Below the pieces are notes generated by a model. The model was not told the DNA's origin, ran no database searches, and saw only the letters and a list, made by a program, of their open reading frames with translations. Below are positions 1 to 7,136 of a stretch of DNA of 12,272 bases, piece after piece. Numbering within the stretch: the stretch's first letter is position 1; every line of letters starts with the position of its first letter. Origin of the DNA: JAFGIT01 sp016929465 [NCBI: Candidatus Coatesbacteria bacterium] (lineage in GTDB: Bacteria > B130-G9); contig JAFGIT010000152.1 in assembly GCA_016929465.1 (NCBI GenBank), forward strand, positions 1 to 12,272, in the 5' to 3' direction. Position numbers and translations under genes: made by a program.

Positions 1-2
1 TG

Positions 3-608
3 ATCGGGCTGGGCGGCGAGGTCGGCGTCGGCGGTCCGGACAGCGGGCGTCGTTCCGGCGCGTTCTCAGGCTACTACAAGGGCAAGCAGAAGCAGCTTTT
101 GACCGAGCTGTCCGATGAACTGGGAATGCTCGAGGCGAACCTCGACCACCAGGGCGAAAGAACCAACCTCCTCCTCTCATATCTGGATGAACACAAGAAA
201 CTCCTGAGCTCGATACCCTCCATAACTCCTATCGACGGCGGCTGGCTTTCATCAGCATTCGGCTATAGACGAGATCCTTTCACACACAGACGCGCATTTC
301 ACAAAGGCGTCGATATGTCCGCTCCCAAGGCCACTCCAATCCATGCGACTGCCGATGGCGTTGTCTCACAGGTCAAATGGTGTTCGGACTGGGGATATGG
401 GCTCGAGATCGATCATGGAAATGGCTTCACCACCTGGTACGCACACTGCTCCAAGATACTCGCCGAAAAGGGCGACGAGGTCGAAAGGGGCGATGTGGTC
501 GCTCTCGTCGGCTCCACTGGACGCAGCACCGGACCGCACCTGCACTACGAAGTCAGGATTAACGGCAAAGCTCAGAATCCGGTCTATTACATGCTCGATA
601 GAGACTGA
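3..608 (+). CDS. M23 (LytM-type) peptidoglycan metallopeptidase, 5' end outside the window
   Basis: The frame is open from the left edge (first full codon at 3) to a TGA at 606-608, so this is a C-terminal fragment of about 201 residues. The TTG at 99 is an internal codon, not a start, because good protein continues upstream of it. The first part is Gly-rich, followed by a charged helical or coiled-coil stretch and then the M23 domain. Its zinc site is complete: the H-x3-D pair at 300-302 and 312-314 (FHKGVD), the Tyr-Ala-His histidine at 444-446, and the HLH pair at 537-545 within GPHLHYEV. The usual landmarks SSAFGYRRDP, ADGVV and GSTGRSTG are present. Family members cut peptide cross-links in the cell wall, or act as degenerate activators; with all ligands present this one is probably catalytic. 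Family assignment is firm. Localisation (probably an N-terminal membrane anchor or signal outside the window) is inferred. Confidence 0.93.
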   Translation: MGLGGEVGVGGPDSGRRSGAFSGYYKGKQKQLLTELSDELGMLEANLDHQGERTNLLLSYLDEHKKLLSSIPSITPIDGGWLSSAFGYRRDPFTHRRAFHKGVDMSAPKATPIHATADGVVSQVKWCSDWGYGLEIDHGNGFTTWYAHCSKILAEKGDEVERGDVVALVGSTGRSTGPHLHYEVRINGKAQNPVYYMLDRD

Positions 609-634
609 GCCAAAGACCCTCAAAACCGGCTTTG

Positions 635-709
635 ACCGCAAGCGGTACGAGGATTTCCAATAAATGGATCGAGATGGGGATTAATGTATCCCGCGAACGC
701 GGCGCATAC
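635..709. repeat. Two short palindromes in the convergent M23/recO gap
   Basis: Two near-perfect palindromes lie just downstream of the M23 gene: ACCGC-aa-GCGGT at 635-646 and CCGCG-aa-CGCGG at 691-702. The second is flanked by GTAT (686-689) and ATAC (706-709), which extend its symmetry. Neither is followed by a T-run on either strand, so neither is a convincing intrinsic terminator. They may be transcript-end stem-loops or protein-binding sites. Confidence 0.4.
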
Positions 710-713
710 GATA

Positions 714-778
714 TGTAGGGGCTGGCCTTGTGCCTTCCCAAAGATGTAGATGGGCGGGGACAAGCCACCGCCCCTACA
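714..778. repeat. 65-bp imperfect inverted repeat of the 'gtaggggc' type
   Basis: The ends are exact inverted copies: TGTAGGGGC at 714-722 and GCCCCTACA at 770-778. Inside them the arms stay similar but imperfect (left TGGCCTTGTGCC, right read in reverse GGTGGCTTGTCCCC), so the whole element can fold on itself. It codes for nothing believable and sits between two converging genes. Short intergenic elements with 'GTAGGGGC...CTTGT' arms occur in many copies in some environmental bacterial genomes; that comparison is from memory. Only one copy is in this window. Confidence 0.6.
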
Positions 779-783
779 CGACG

Positions 784-811
784 AAAAATCCGACTTATTG
801 GACAGTCTCGG
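784..811 (-). terminator. Possible weak intrinsic terminator for recO
   Basis: Read on the minus strand about 34 bases after the recO stop, GACT (804-807) can pair with AGTC (792-795). Two further C-G pairs form outside after a two-base bulge, and ATTTTT (784-789) follows directly. The stem is short and bulged, so this is only a candidate. Confidence 0.3.
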
Positions 812-844
812 TACGGTGATAGGTGCATCCCCTGATCAAGGAAT

Positions 845-1621
845 CTAAGCTCGGGAAACGAGTGCCCCTAAGAGCTCCGCTGAGTTGCTCTCTATCTGAA
901 GGTGATATGCTTTGTAGCTGCGCAGCAACCGGAACAACTCCCTCCCAAGCCCTTTGCTGACACTCGCCCCTTTCAGCTGCTCGGCGCGCTTGCACAGGGA
1001 CATTCTGGCAAAGGCAGCGGCTCCAGCGCTCAGCGAGAAGCAATCGGCTTCTGCTATGCCAGTTCTTTCGTTCTTTAGACACTCCGGACAGAGAATACCA
1101 CCGGCGCCTATGGAGAACTGATAGTCGCCTTTCTCCGCCAAAGGAGCATTGCACCCAACGCAGCGAGTGAAGCTGGGCGAATATCCGAGCGCGGAAAGTA
1201 TATTCAGCTCGACTGCGAAGGCGATAGACCTCGGATCGCGGCACTCGCTGAGGCAGCGGAGTGCAGGGCCGATAAGGTCATAGAGCTCCGGACATGGGCT
1301 CCTTTCGGGGATCGCCCGAATGAGGAGCTCCGCAATGTATGAGCCGCATACGAACCTCTGATATTCTTCAGAAAGCCGCGGAAACGCTTCGATGACTTCC
1401 AGCTCTTCTATCCTCAAAGCGGCAGAGTCGGGAATGCGCCTAACCAGCAGCCTGTCGAGAGAGAAGGTCATGAGAGGACCAACAGGATTGCCCGGATATT
1501 TCAGACGCCTCGCTATGAGATTGAGGCGCCCAATTGGCCGAGTAATAAACGCAATACGGGCGCTATAATCGCTTTCAAGGGTCGTTCGCAGAATGAAGCC
1601 ATCTATCTTGAATGTGCACAT
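845..1621 (-). CDS. recO: DNA repair protein RecO
   Basis: A 258-residue protein with the RecO layout. The N-terminal OB-fold begins with the typical pattern (DGFILRTTLESDYSARIAFI, then PIGRLNLIARR), followed by a helical middle. A zinc-finger region carries two cysteine pairs (CVGC near residue 155 and CPEC near 179). RecO works with RecR and RecF to load RecA onto SSB-coated single-stranded DNA and to anneal strands during gap repair in the cytoplasm. Length is usual for the family (about 240-260). The ATG at 1621 is the only reasonable start, because an in-frame TAA lies 12 bases upstream of it; no strong Shine-Dalgarno is visible. It is the last gene of the minus-strand run, 223 bp after orf106, and converges on the M23 gene. 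Divergent in sequence, but the family call is solid. Confidence 0.9.
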   Translation of the reverse strand: MCTFKIDGFILRTTLESDYSARIAFITRPIGRLNLIARRLKYPGNPVGPLMTFSLDRLLVRRIPDSAALRIEELEVIEAFPRLSEEYQRFVCGSYIAELLIRAIPERSPCPELYDLIGPALRCLSECRDPRSIAFAVELNILSALGYSPSFTRCVGCNAPLAEKGDYQFSIGAGGILCPECLKNERTGIAEADCFSLSAGAAAFARMSLCKRAEQLKGASVSKGLGRELFRLLRSYKAYHLQIESNSAELLGALVSRA

Positions 1622-1844
1622 AGCAGTCAGGTCTTAACTCCACCCCCAAAAGGGGTAGTCGCAGTCTTCTCTCGCGGACTCAGCACCCTGGGCATCGCCC
1701 CGAGACGAATGAACGAGGTAATCGAACGCCCACATTCGTCGGCGGACCAGCGAGCTTCCGCTAGTCATCGACGGAAATCTCGGAGTCGGCTCAGCTGCAA
1801 TCCCCGCAATCAAAAAAGGGTCGCAGGAAAGCTCCAATCACATC

Positions 1845-2165
1845 TCAAGCGCCGTAGCAGAGGTCCTCTTCCTCTTCTCTGCTGATAATCCCCTTCTCGG
1901 AAAGAAGGTGAATAACCTCCGCCAGGACGAATCTAAGCTGCGAGGCCCGGGTCATCTTGTCTATCGGGACAGACTCGCCAGACGCCTCAGAGGGATCACA
2001 GCGCGAGCCGAATTCTTCGATAATCGATTCGAGCACAAAGATTATCTCGCCGTAAGTCACATTTCCGCCTCTCGACTCGGAGAACTCATCGATTGAGGAG
2101 ATGACCGCATCCCGCAACCGGTTAAACTCCTTCTCACTGTCAAAGACATTCCTTGCCTCAACCAT
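1845..2165 (-). CDS. Uncharacterised 106-residue acidic helical protein (orf106)
   Basis: I do not recognise this protein. The frame is open back to 2231, overlapping the aminotransferase. The ATG at 2165 is the better start: AGAGG lies 8 bases before it (on the minus strand agaggtagtagcaATG), and this leaves a 25-bp gap after the aminotransferase stop. The product starts MVEARNVFDSEKEF and ends EEEEDLCYGA. It is rich in Glu and Asp and looks mostly alpha-helical, with a central GGNVTYGEIIFVLESIIEEF segment and an amphipathic RFVLAEVIHLLSEKGII stretch. The latter resembles a small winged-helix or dimerisation helix, but I cannot show that. There is no signal peptide, membrane segment or metal-binding cluster. 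It is probably cytoplasmic and co-transcribed with the aminotransferase. That it is a real gene is supported by the ribosome site, the tight spacing and the absence of a better frame. Confidence 0.65.
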   Translation of the reverse strand: MVEARNVFDSEKEFNRLRDAVISSIDEFSESRGGNVTYGEIIFVLESIIEEFGSRCDPSEASGESVPIDKMTRASQLRFVLAEVIHLLSEKGIISREEEEDLCYGA

Positions 2166-2190
2166 TGCTACTACCTCTTTATATGGTCTC

Positions 2191-3390
2191 TCATCGTCTG
2201 TAATTTGCGACAACGCGTTCAACCGCCTCAATCACAGTCAGAATATCATGATCGCTCATAGCCGGATACAGTGGCAGGCTGACGAGGCTCTCGCTGGCCT
2301 TCTCCGCATTCGGGAAATCGCCGCGCTTAAAGCCGTGCTTCTGGACGTAATACGGATGCAGATGAAGCGCTCTGAAGTGGACTGCCATGCCAATATTCTC
2401 CGCCTGCATGGCATTCAGGAATTGGTCCCTGCTGCACTTGAGCATATCCAGCTGAAGTAATACCGGATAGATGTGGTGCGCGTGCTGGATGTTGCTTCTT
2501 CTCGTGAGCGGCCTCAATTCAGGTATTTGCGTCAGCGATTCGTCGTACTTGTGCACGATAGCTCGCCGTCTCTCGGCAAAAGCGTTCAATTTCCCCAGCT
2601 GATGCAAGAGCATGGCTGCCTGGATATCCATCATGTTATATTTGAAGCCTGGGACCACGCATTCGTAATGGGCAAAGCCGCCCTTGTCATAGCGTTTCCA
2701 GGCATCTTTGGTTAGGCCATGCAGACGAAGCACAATCAACCGGTCCCTGAGCTCTTCGCTGTTGACGCATGCTGCCCCTCCTTCACCACATGTGATGTTC
2801 TTTGTCGCATAGAAACTGAAAGCGCCGATGTCGCCGAAGGTCCCACAATGTCGGCCATCGAGCGTGGATTCAATCGCGTGGGCGCAATCCTCCACCACGC
2901 GAATCCCATTATCACCTGCAATCTGCATTATTGCGGGCATATCGCATGGATGCCCCGCATAATGAACCGGCGTAATGGCCCTGGTCTTGGATGTTATCGC
3001 CCGCTCGAGCCCGGTGGGGTCCATGAGCAGAGTTTCTGGCTCGACATCAACGAAGACGGTCGTGGCTCGCTGATGCTCGATCACATTTGCTGTTGAAGGA
3101 AAGGTGATTGGTGTCGTGATTACCTCGTCGCCCTCCTCAACACCCATCACGACCAGGCCAAGATGAAGGCCTGCCGTGCAGGAATTTAGGCCAACCACAC
3201 TCGGGGCGCCAAGATACTCCGCAAATCGCCTCTCGAATTCAGCAGTCTTGGGGCCCGTTGTGAGCCAGCCGGATTCAAAGGAGTCGGCTATCTCCTCGAC
3301 CTCTTCCCTGCCAACACTCGATTTGTGAAAAAATAGGAAATCATCTCTGACTGGTTTTCCCCCATCAATCGCAAGCTTCGGAATCGTCAA
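2191..3390 (-). CDS. DegT/DnrJ/EryC1/StrS-family PLP-dependent sugar aminotransferase
   Basis: A 399-residue fold-type I aminotransferase, usual length for the family. The opening FFHKSSVGREEVEEIADSF and GWLTTGPKTAEFE match ArnB/PseC-type enzymes. The expected PLP contacts are visible: Asp168 in VVEDCAHAI for the pyridine nitrogen, His171, and the Schiff-base Lys197 in SFYATKNITCGEGG. The C-terminal GMAVHFRALHLHPYY loop is also typical. Such enzymes move an amino group, usually from glutamate, onto a nucleotide-linked keto-sugar used for surface polysaccharides, lipid A or glycoprotein sugars; the substrate cannot be read from sequence. The start is a TTG at 3390 with GAGG about 10 bases upstream. 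A nearby ATG lies in another frame and stops after three codons. No other nucleotide-sugar gene is adjacent; the neighbours are purD upstream (95 bp) and orf106 downstream. Confidence 0.92.
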   Translation of the reverse strand: MTIPKLAIDGGKPVRDDFLFFHKSSVGREEVEEIADSFESGWLTTGPKTAEFERRFAEYLGAPSVVGLNSCTAGLHLGLVVMGVEEGDEVITTPITFPSTANVIEHQRATTVFVDVEPETLLMDPTGLERAITSKTRAITPVHYAGHPCDMPAIMQIAGDNGIRVVEDCAHAIESTLDGRHCGTFGDIGAFSFYATKNITCGEGGAACVNSEELRDRLIVLRLHGLTKDAWKRYDKGGFAHYECVVPGFKYNMMDIQAAMLLHQLGKLNAFAERRRAIVHKYDESLTQIPELRPLTRRSNIQHAHHIYPVLLQLDMLKCSRDQFLNAMQAENIGMAVHFRALHLHPYYVQKHGFKRGDFPNAEKASESLVSLPLYPAMSDHDILTVIEAVERVVANYRR

Positions 3391-3485
3391 TTCGTCATAA
3401 CCTCGTAAATCTCAATGCCCAATTAGATAGTCAACTAGCCCGAAAAACAGAACTCATAGGACGTACATCGCAATAACCAGCCGAG

Positions 3486-4757
3486 TTATTTATCGCCTCG
3501 TCGCAATCCGATATCACGTCTGAAATGCCTGCCATCAAAGCGGACCAGGTCCACTGCCTTGTAGCAGAGCTCAATTGCTTTCCGCTTATCGCTGCCCAAC
3601 GCTGTGACGCCCAGGACGCGGCCGCCGGAGGTCAATATCTTGCCGCCAATGGACTTCGTCCCCGCGTGAAATAAAACCACATCATCGAGCTTCCCGCAGT
3701 CGTCCAGGCCCGATATCTCCAGTCCTTTTCGGTAGCTGCCCGGATATCCGTCCGACGCGAGTGTCACGCATACGCAGTGATTATTTTCCACTTCGAGCTC
3801 CATATCCGAAAGGGAGCCTTTTGCGGCAGCCATCAAAATGGGGACGATATCACCCTTCAGGCGTGGAAGAGTGGCCTGTGTCTCGGGATCACCGAATCTG
3901 CAATTGAACTCCAACACATAAGGGTCGCCGCCGAGAATCATCAGGCCAGCATACAAGGCGCCGCGATAGATTATCCCTTGCTCTTTGAGGCCTCGGATTG
4001 CCGGATACATGATCTCATCCATCACTCGGTCACGCATCGAGCGATGGAGCACTTCGGTCGGGGAGAACGCTCCCATCCCGCCCGTATTCGGCCCCTTATC
4101 TCCATCCAGAAGCTGCTTGTGGTCCTCCGAACCAGGCAATGGGAGCATGACTTCGCCGTCGGTTATCGCGACCATCGAGGCTTCCTGTCCCGGCAGGAAT
4201 TCCTCCACGATTATCCTCTTGCCGGCTTCCCCGAATTCGCCCTGAAGGAGTGTTTTCTGAAGGGCCTCATCAACGTCTTCCCTGCTCCGGCATACGAATA
4301 CACCCTTACCGGCCGCAAGTCCGTCCGCCTTGACAATGACCGGCAGTTCCTTACCGTCAATGTGGGACTTGGCCGCATCGAACACGTCAAATGCAGCGAA
4401 CTTCGCGGTCCGTATGCCCGCGGCAGCCATCAGCATCTTCGAGAAGAGCTTGCTCGATTCGATCGCGGCTGCATCCTTGTTGGGACCGAATGCCGCGATT
4501 CCCTTTGCTTCCAGCGCGTTCACAAGTCCGATGGCAAGCGGAGCCTCAGGCCCAACGACAGCCAGGTCGATGCGATTGCTCTTGGCAATGTCAACCACCC
4601 GCTCGATATCCATGACATCTCCGGGGATGTTCTCCGCGATTGCCGCAGTCCCGGCGTTGCCAGGCATACAGAACAGGTCCCGAACGAGGGGGCTTTGCTT
4701 GATCTTCCAGGCCAGCGCGTGCTCTCGCCCTCCGCTTCCAACTACCATAACTCGCAT
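3486..4757 (-). CDS. purD: Phosphoribosylamine--glycine ligase (GAR synthetase)
   Basis: A 423-residue protein matching PurD end to end. It catalyses 5-phosphoribosylamine + glycine + ATP to GAR + ADP + Pi, the second step of de novo purine synthesis, in the cytoplasm. Visible landmarks are the N-terminal VGSGGREHALAWK, PGNAGTA (32-38), GPEAPLAIG (69-77), the ATP-grasp KADGLAAGKGV (143-153), EEFLPGQEAS (185-194), GPNTGGMGAFSP (222-233), and the metal/ATP-binding EFNCRFGDPETQ (283-294). The ATG at 4757 has GAGGA about 9 bases upstream. It follows purH by 38 bp on the same strand, so the two are almost certainly co-transcribed. No truncation or missing catalytic motif is seen. Confidence 0.97.
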   Translation of the reverse strand: MRVMVVGSGGREHALAWKIKQSPLVRDLFCMPGNAGTAAIAENIPGDVMDIERVVDIAKSNRIDLAVVGPEAPLAIGLVNALEAKGIAAFGPNKDAAAIESSKLFSKMLMAAAGIRTAKFAAFDVFDAAKSHIDGKELPVIVKADGLAAGKGVFVCRSREDVDEALQKTLLQGEFGEAGKRIIVEEFLPGQEASMVAITDGEVMLPLPGSEDHKQLLDGDKGPNTGGMGAFSPTEVLHRSMRDRVMDEIMYPAIRGLKEQGIIYRGALYAGLMILGGDPYVLEFNCRFGDPETQATLPRLKGDIVPILMAAAKGSLSDMELEVENNHCVCVTLASDGYPGSYRKGLEISGLDDCGKLDDVVLFHAGTKSIGGKILTSGGRVLGVTALGSDKRKAIELCYKAVDLVRFDGRHFRRDIGLRRGDK

Positions 4758-4795
4758 ATCGATGATTCCTCGTCAGCTAGATTATTCTGGCGCGC

Positions 4796-6349
4796 TCAAT
4801 GCAGGAAGTGTCGCATCCCGGTGAAGACCATAGGTATCTTGAGCCTGTTACAGGCTTCTATGACTTCATCGTCCCGCTTCGACCCTCCGGGCTGGATTAT
4901 AGCGGCTATGCCCGCTTTGTGCGCCTCTTCGATTGAGTCAGCGAATGGGAAGAAGGCATCGGAGGCGAGTACTGCGCCGTGGCTTTTCTCCCCTGCCTTC
5001 TCGGTTGCGATCTTGGCAGCGTCTATCCTGCTGGTCTGGCCCGCGCCAATGCCGGCGGTAACGCAATTCTTCGCAACGACGATCGCATTCGACTTGACAT
5101 GTTTGCAGACTCTCCAGGCGAAGTAGAGGTCCTCCTCCAGGCGCTTGTCAGGCGCGATCTCCGTTACCACCCTCAAGTTGTTTTTGTCGAAAACCTCAGC
5201 GTCCGCGGTCTGAATCAAGAGCCCACCTGGAACAGTCGTGTGGACCAGATTGCACGAGGATTGCATGAAGCCCTCCGGAAATTCGAGAAAACGCCTGCTC
5301 TTCTTGGTCTGCAGGAACTCAATCACGCCATCCTCATAGCTTGGCGCGATCAATGCCTCAACGAAGGTCGTCGAGTGTATGTGCTCCGCCGTGGGCATAT
5401 CGATGGGCCTGTTGCATGCAATAATGCAGCCGAATGCTGATACTGGATCGGCATCCAGAGCAAGCCTATACGCCTCATCCAGCCGGTCCGACATCGCGAC
5501 ACCGCATGGAGTCCGATGCTTGATGATCGCGGCGGCGGGCCTGTCAAACTCGGCAACGAGGTTCAGCGCGGCTGAGAGGTCCACGATATTGTTGTATGAG
5601 AGAGCCTTCCCCGCAAGCTTCTTCTCCCCGAGAAGCGCACCCTCTACCCCCTGTGCTGAGTACAGCGCCGCCTTCTGATGGGGATTCTCGCCATACCGAA
5701 GCTCCATGGCCTTCGATAGTGATATTGAGACCGAGGTCGGGAATGACTCGTCCGGGGAACAGGTCAGAAGCGAGAGGTAGGACGCGATTTTCGCATCGAA
5801 TTGTGATGTAGCCTTGAAGAGTTCTATCGCCATTTCGGCCCTTGTCGAGAGCGTTATTGCCCCGTTATGCCCTTCGAGTTCATCCGCAATTCGCTGGTAA
5901 TAGGCAGGGCCTGGCACAACCAGCACGTCCTTGAAGTTCTTGGCTGCGGACCTGCCCATGGTGGGGCCACCGATGTCGATCAGTTCTGTGGTCTCCTTCA
6001 GGTCCAGACATTCGTTTCTCGCCTTGTCAAACGGGTAAAAGTCCACGACGACCATGTCAATCGGTTCGGCATCGACGCTTGCTAGCTGCGAGACATGCTC
6101 GGAGACATCACGCCTCGCGAGGATTCCAGCGTGTATTTTAGGGTGTAACGTCTTGACCCGTCCATCCATGAGCCCGCCAAAGCCCGTTATATCCTCGACG
6201 AGTGTTACTTCGAGTCCAGCTTCTTTGAGCTTCGCCGCGGTTCCGCCGGTAGAAATCAGCTTGATGCCCAGACTTTTGAGCCTCCGGCCGAATTCAACGA
6301 TCCCATCCTTGTTATAGACGCTAATGAGCGCAGTCTTTACTTCTCTCAT
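4796..6349 (-). CDS. purH: Bifunctional AICAR transformylase / IMP cyclohydrolase
   Basis: This enzyme performs the last two steps of IMP synthesis: formylation of AICAR with 10-formyl-tetrahydrofolate, then ring closure. The N-terminal MGS-like cyclohydrolase domain shows STGGTAAKL and DGRVKTLHPKIHAG (62-75). The transformylase domain shows ELRYGENPHQ, the catalytic Lys-His pair in IIKHRTPCG (K277, H278), DADPVSAFG and the closing MVFTGMRHF. The frame is open to a GTG at 6364, but the ATG at 6349 is preferred. It has AGGA close upstream, and the resulting protein begins MREVKTALISVYNKDG, as PurH proteins do, giving 517 residues (family about 510-530). It lies 28 bp after acpS and 38 bp before purD. 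The residues after KH are R-T where many bacterial enzymes have an Asn, a variable position not expected to abolish activity. Confidence 0.97.
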   Translation of the reverse strand: MREVKTALISVYNKDGIVEFGRRLKSLGIKLISTGGTAAKLKEAGLEVTLVEDITGFGGLMDGRVKTLHPKIHAGILARRDVSEHVSQLASVDAEPIDMVVVDFYPFDKARNECLDLKETTELIDIGGPTMGRSAAKNFKDVLVVPGPAYYQRIADELEGHNGAITLSTRAEMAIELFKATSQFDAKIASYLSLLTCSPDESFPTSVSISLSKAMELRYGENPHQKAALYSAQGVEGALLGEKKLAGKALSYNNIVDLSAALNLVAEFDRPAAAIIKHRTPCGVAMSDRLDEAYRLALDADPVSAFGCIIACNRPIDMPTAEHIHSTTFVEALIAPSYEDGVIEFLQTKKSRRFLEFPEGFMQSSCNLVHTTVPGGLLIQTADAEVFDKNNLRVVTEIAPDKRLEEDLYFAWRVCKHVKSNAIVVAKNCVTAGIGAGQTSRIDAAKIATEKAGEKSHGAVLASDAFFPFADSIEEAHKAGIAAIIQPGGSKRDDEVIEACNRLKIPMVFTGMRHFLH

Positions 6350-6377
6350 GATTCTTCCTAACACCTATAGTCTTATA

Positions 6378-6749
6378 TTATTGAAAATCATCTTCGATGA
6401 TGGCGACCGCCACTGCATATTCTCTTTCATGGCTCAGAGATATCGCCACGCTACATCGGGAGTATGCTGAATCACTAACAGAGACTCTCAATTCAGGGAC
6501 TCCCGATGGACTGATGGCCACTTCGAACGAGCTCAACGGCATCGAGTTCAATCCAATCGACGCAAACGCCTTAAAGACCGCTTCCTTTGCCGCGAAGCGC
6601 GCCGCAAGATGCGGATATGGATTCCCTCTCCCCATTGAATACTCTATCTCGCTCTTCGAAAAATAACGACTGAGGAATCGCTCACCATGACGCTCCACAA
6701 TCTCTCTGATGCGCGAGATGTTGACCAAGTCCACGCCTATATGGCTCAA
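6378..6749 (-). CDS. acpS: Holo-[acyl-carrier-protein] synthase
   Basis: AcpS moves the 4'-phosphopantetheine arm from CoA to the conserved serine of acyl carrier protein, which fatty-acid synthesis requires. The protein has the short (AcpS-type) phosphopantetheinyl transferase pattern: IGVDLVNISRI near the N-terminus with the metal-binding Asp7, ARFAAKEAVFKAF with Glu56, and ISLSHEREYAVAVAII near the end. The frame is open back to 6827, but residues upstream of 6749 are unlike AcpS. A TTG at 6749, with GGAG about 10 bases before it, gives 123 residues, the usual length (about 120-130). An ATG at 6800 would add 17 residues and has no visible ribosome site. It is the first gene of the minus-strand run, 28 bp before purH, and starts at the edge of the divergent regulatory region. 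Function is secure; the exact start is less so. Confidence 0.9.
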   Translation of the reverse strand: MSHIGVDLVNISRIREIVERHGERFLSRYFSKSEIEYSMGRGNPYPHLAARFAAKEAVFKAFASIGLNSMPLSSFEVAISPSGVPELRVSVSDSAYSRCSVAISLSHEREYAVAVAIIEDDFQ

Positions 6750-6991
6750 CTCAACAACGCTCCATGTGCAAATGAGCGCAGCCTTACAAAAGCTCCGCAT
6801 CCAAAAACTACAGCTTATGGTCAACAACTTACAAGTCTATCCCAGCCGAAGCAGTAAATTGCCAACCAAGGTGTTCGAGAAAAGAAGAGATAGACAGCCG
6901 AATTTGCAGGTTCCTGGAAAGCGATTCCGCCGGATATGGGTGACAATGTGCAGATAGCGCGGAGAACACGCCGTCAATCTACATAAATTAT

Positions 6992-7032
6992 GACCCTCAT
7001 TGCGTCTTTCGGCTGTTCTATAATTGAGGGTC
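6992..7032 (+). promoter_or_regulatory. Inverted repeat bracketing a perfect -10 box upstream of the propeller gene
   Basis: GACCCTCA (6992-6999) and TGAGGGTC (7025-7032) are exact inverted copies, with centres 33 bp apart, about three helical turns. A consensus TATAAT sits at 7019-7024, directly against the right arm. At 17-bp spacing the left arm would cover the -35 position, where no good TTGACA match exists. The arrangement suits a promoter controlled by a dimeric regulator binding both arms, but it could also be a long-loop stem. Expression from here would give a leader of roughly 105 nt before the ATG at 7137. Confidence 0.45.
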
Positions 7033-7049
7033 TCGAATTCTCGGATAGG

Positions 7050-7078
7050 TTGATCCTCATGCCGGGCTGTGATAGATT
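7050..7078 (+). promoter_or_regulatory. Second possible promoter for the propeller gene
   Basis: TTGATC (7050-7055) is followed after 17 bp by TAGATT (7073-7078), and the -10 is preceded by TGA at 7070-7072, an extended -10 pattern. Each hexamer matches the sigma-70 consensus at four of six positions. It would give a leader of about 50 nt. Confidence 0.3.
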
Positions 7079-7120
7079 CGGTTATGGTCGGGCATAGCTG
7101 CTTGTGTTTCTCTAACCTTT

Positions 7121-7136
7121 AAGAGGGAGATTAGCG
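7121..7136 (+). promoter_or_regulatory. Strong ribosome binding site of the propeller gene
   Basis: The run aagagggag ends 7 bases before the ATG at 7137. It is the strongest Shine-Dalgarno-like match noted in the window and fixes the start of a protein with a good signal peptide, suggesting efficient translation. Confidence 0.75.

Larger units (their letters stand above)
6750..7136. other. Divergent intergenic region between acpS and the propeller gene
   Basis: These 387 bases separate two divergently transcribed genes and should hold promoters for both. I see no credible protein or RNA gene; the longest plus-strand frame (6709-6957) mostly overlaps acpS in antisense. The part near the plus-strand gene holds the inverted repeat and -10 element listed separately. 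For acpS, TTGGCA with an 18-bp spacer to GATAGA can be read on the minus strand upstream of the gene, but this match is weak. No purine riboswitch-like structure was recognised. Confidence 0.6.

Noticed and set aside
1642-1656. ACCCC-caaaa-GGGGT small hairpin upstream of recO
   Set aside because: A 5-bp stem without a T-run or a relation to a ribosome site; short runs of C and G can give this by chance.
1634-1837. A 67-codon minus-strand frame (TTG start) filling the gap between orf106 and recO
   Set aside because: No convincing ribosome site, no recognisable domain, and a composition (many Arg, Ser, Trp) typical of chance frames. It directly follows a stop codon, so its start is simply where the frame opens.
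2101-3096. Three plus-strand frames over the aminotransferase
   Set aside because: They mirror the codons of a complete PLP enzyme with its catalytic lysine and have no family features.
3472-3490. AATAAC...GTTATT inverted repeat overlapping the purD stop codon
   Set aside because: An AT-rich 6-bp stem with no T-run after it on the minus strand; too weak to call a terminator.
3777-5126. A 449-codon plus-strand frame
   Set aside because: It lies wholly antisense to purD and the end of purH, both of which have full conserved motifs; long antisense frames are common in GC-rich coding DNA.
6750-7136. Purine riboswitch or PurR-like control of the acpS-purH-purD run
   Set aside because: I could not find a conserved aptamer core or a PurR/PurBox-like motif in the leader, so no call is made.
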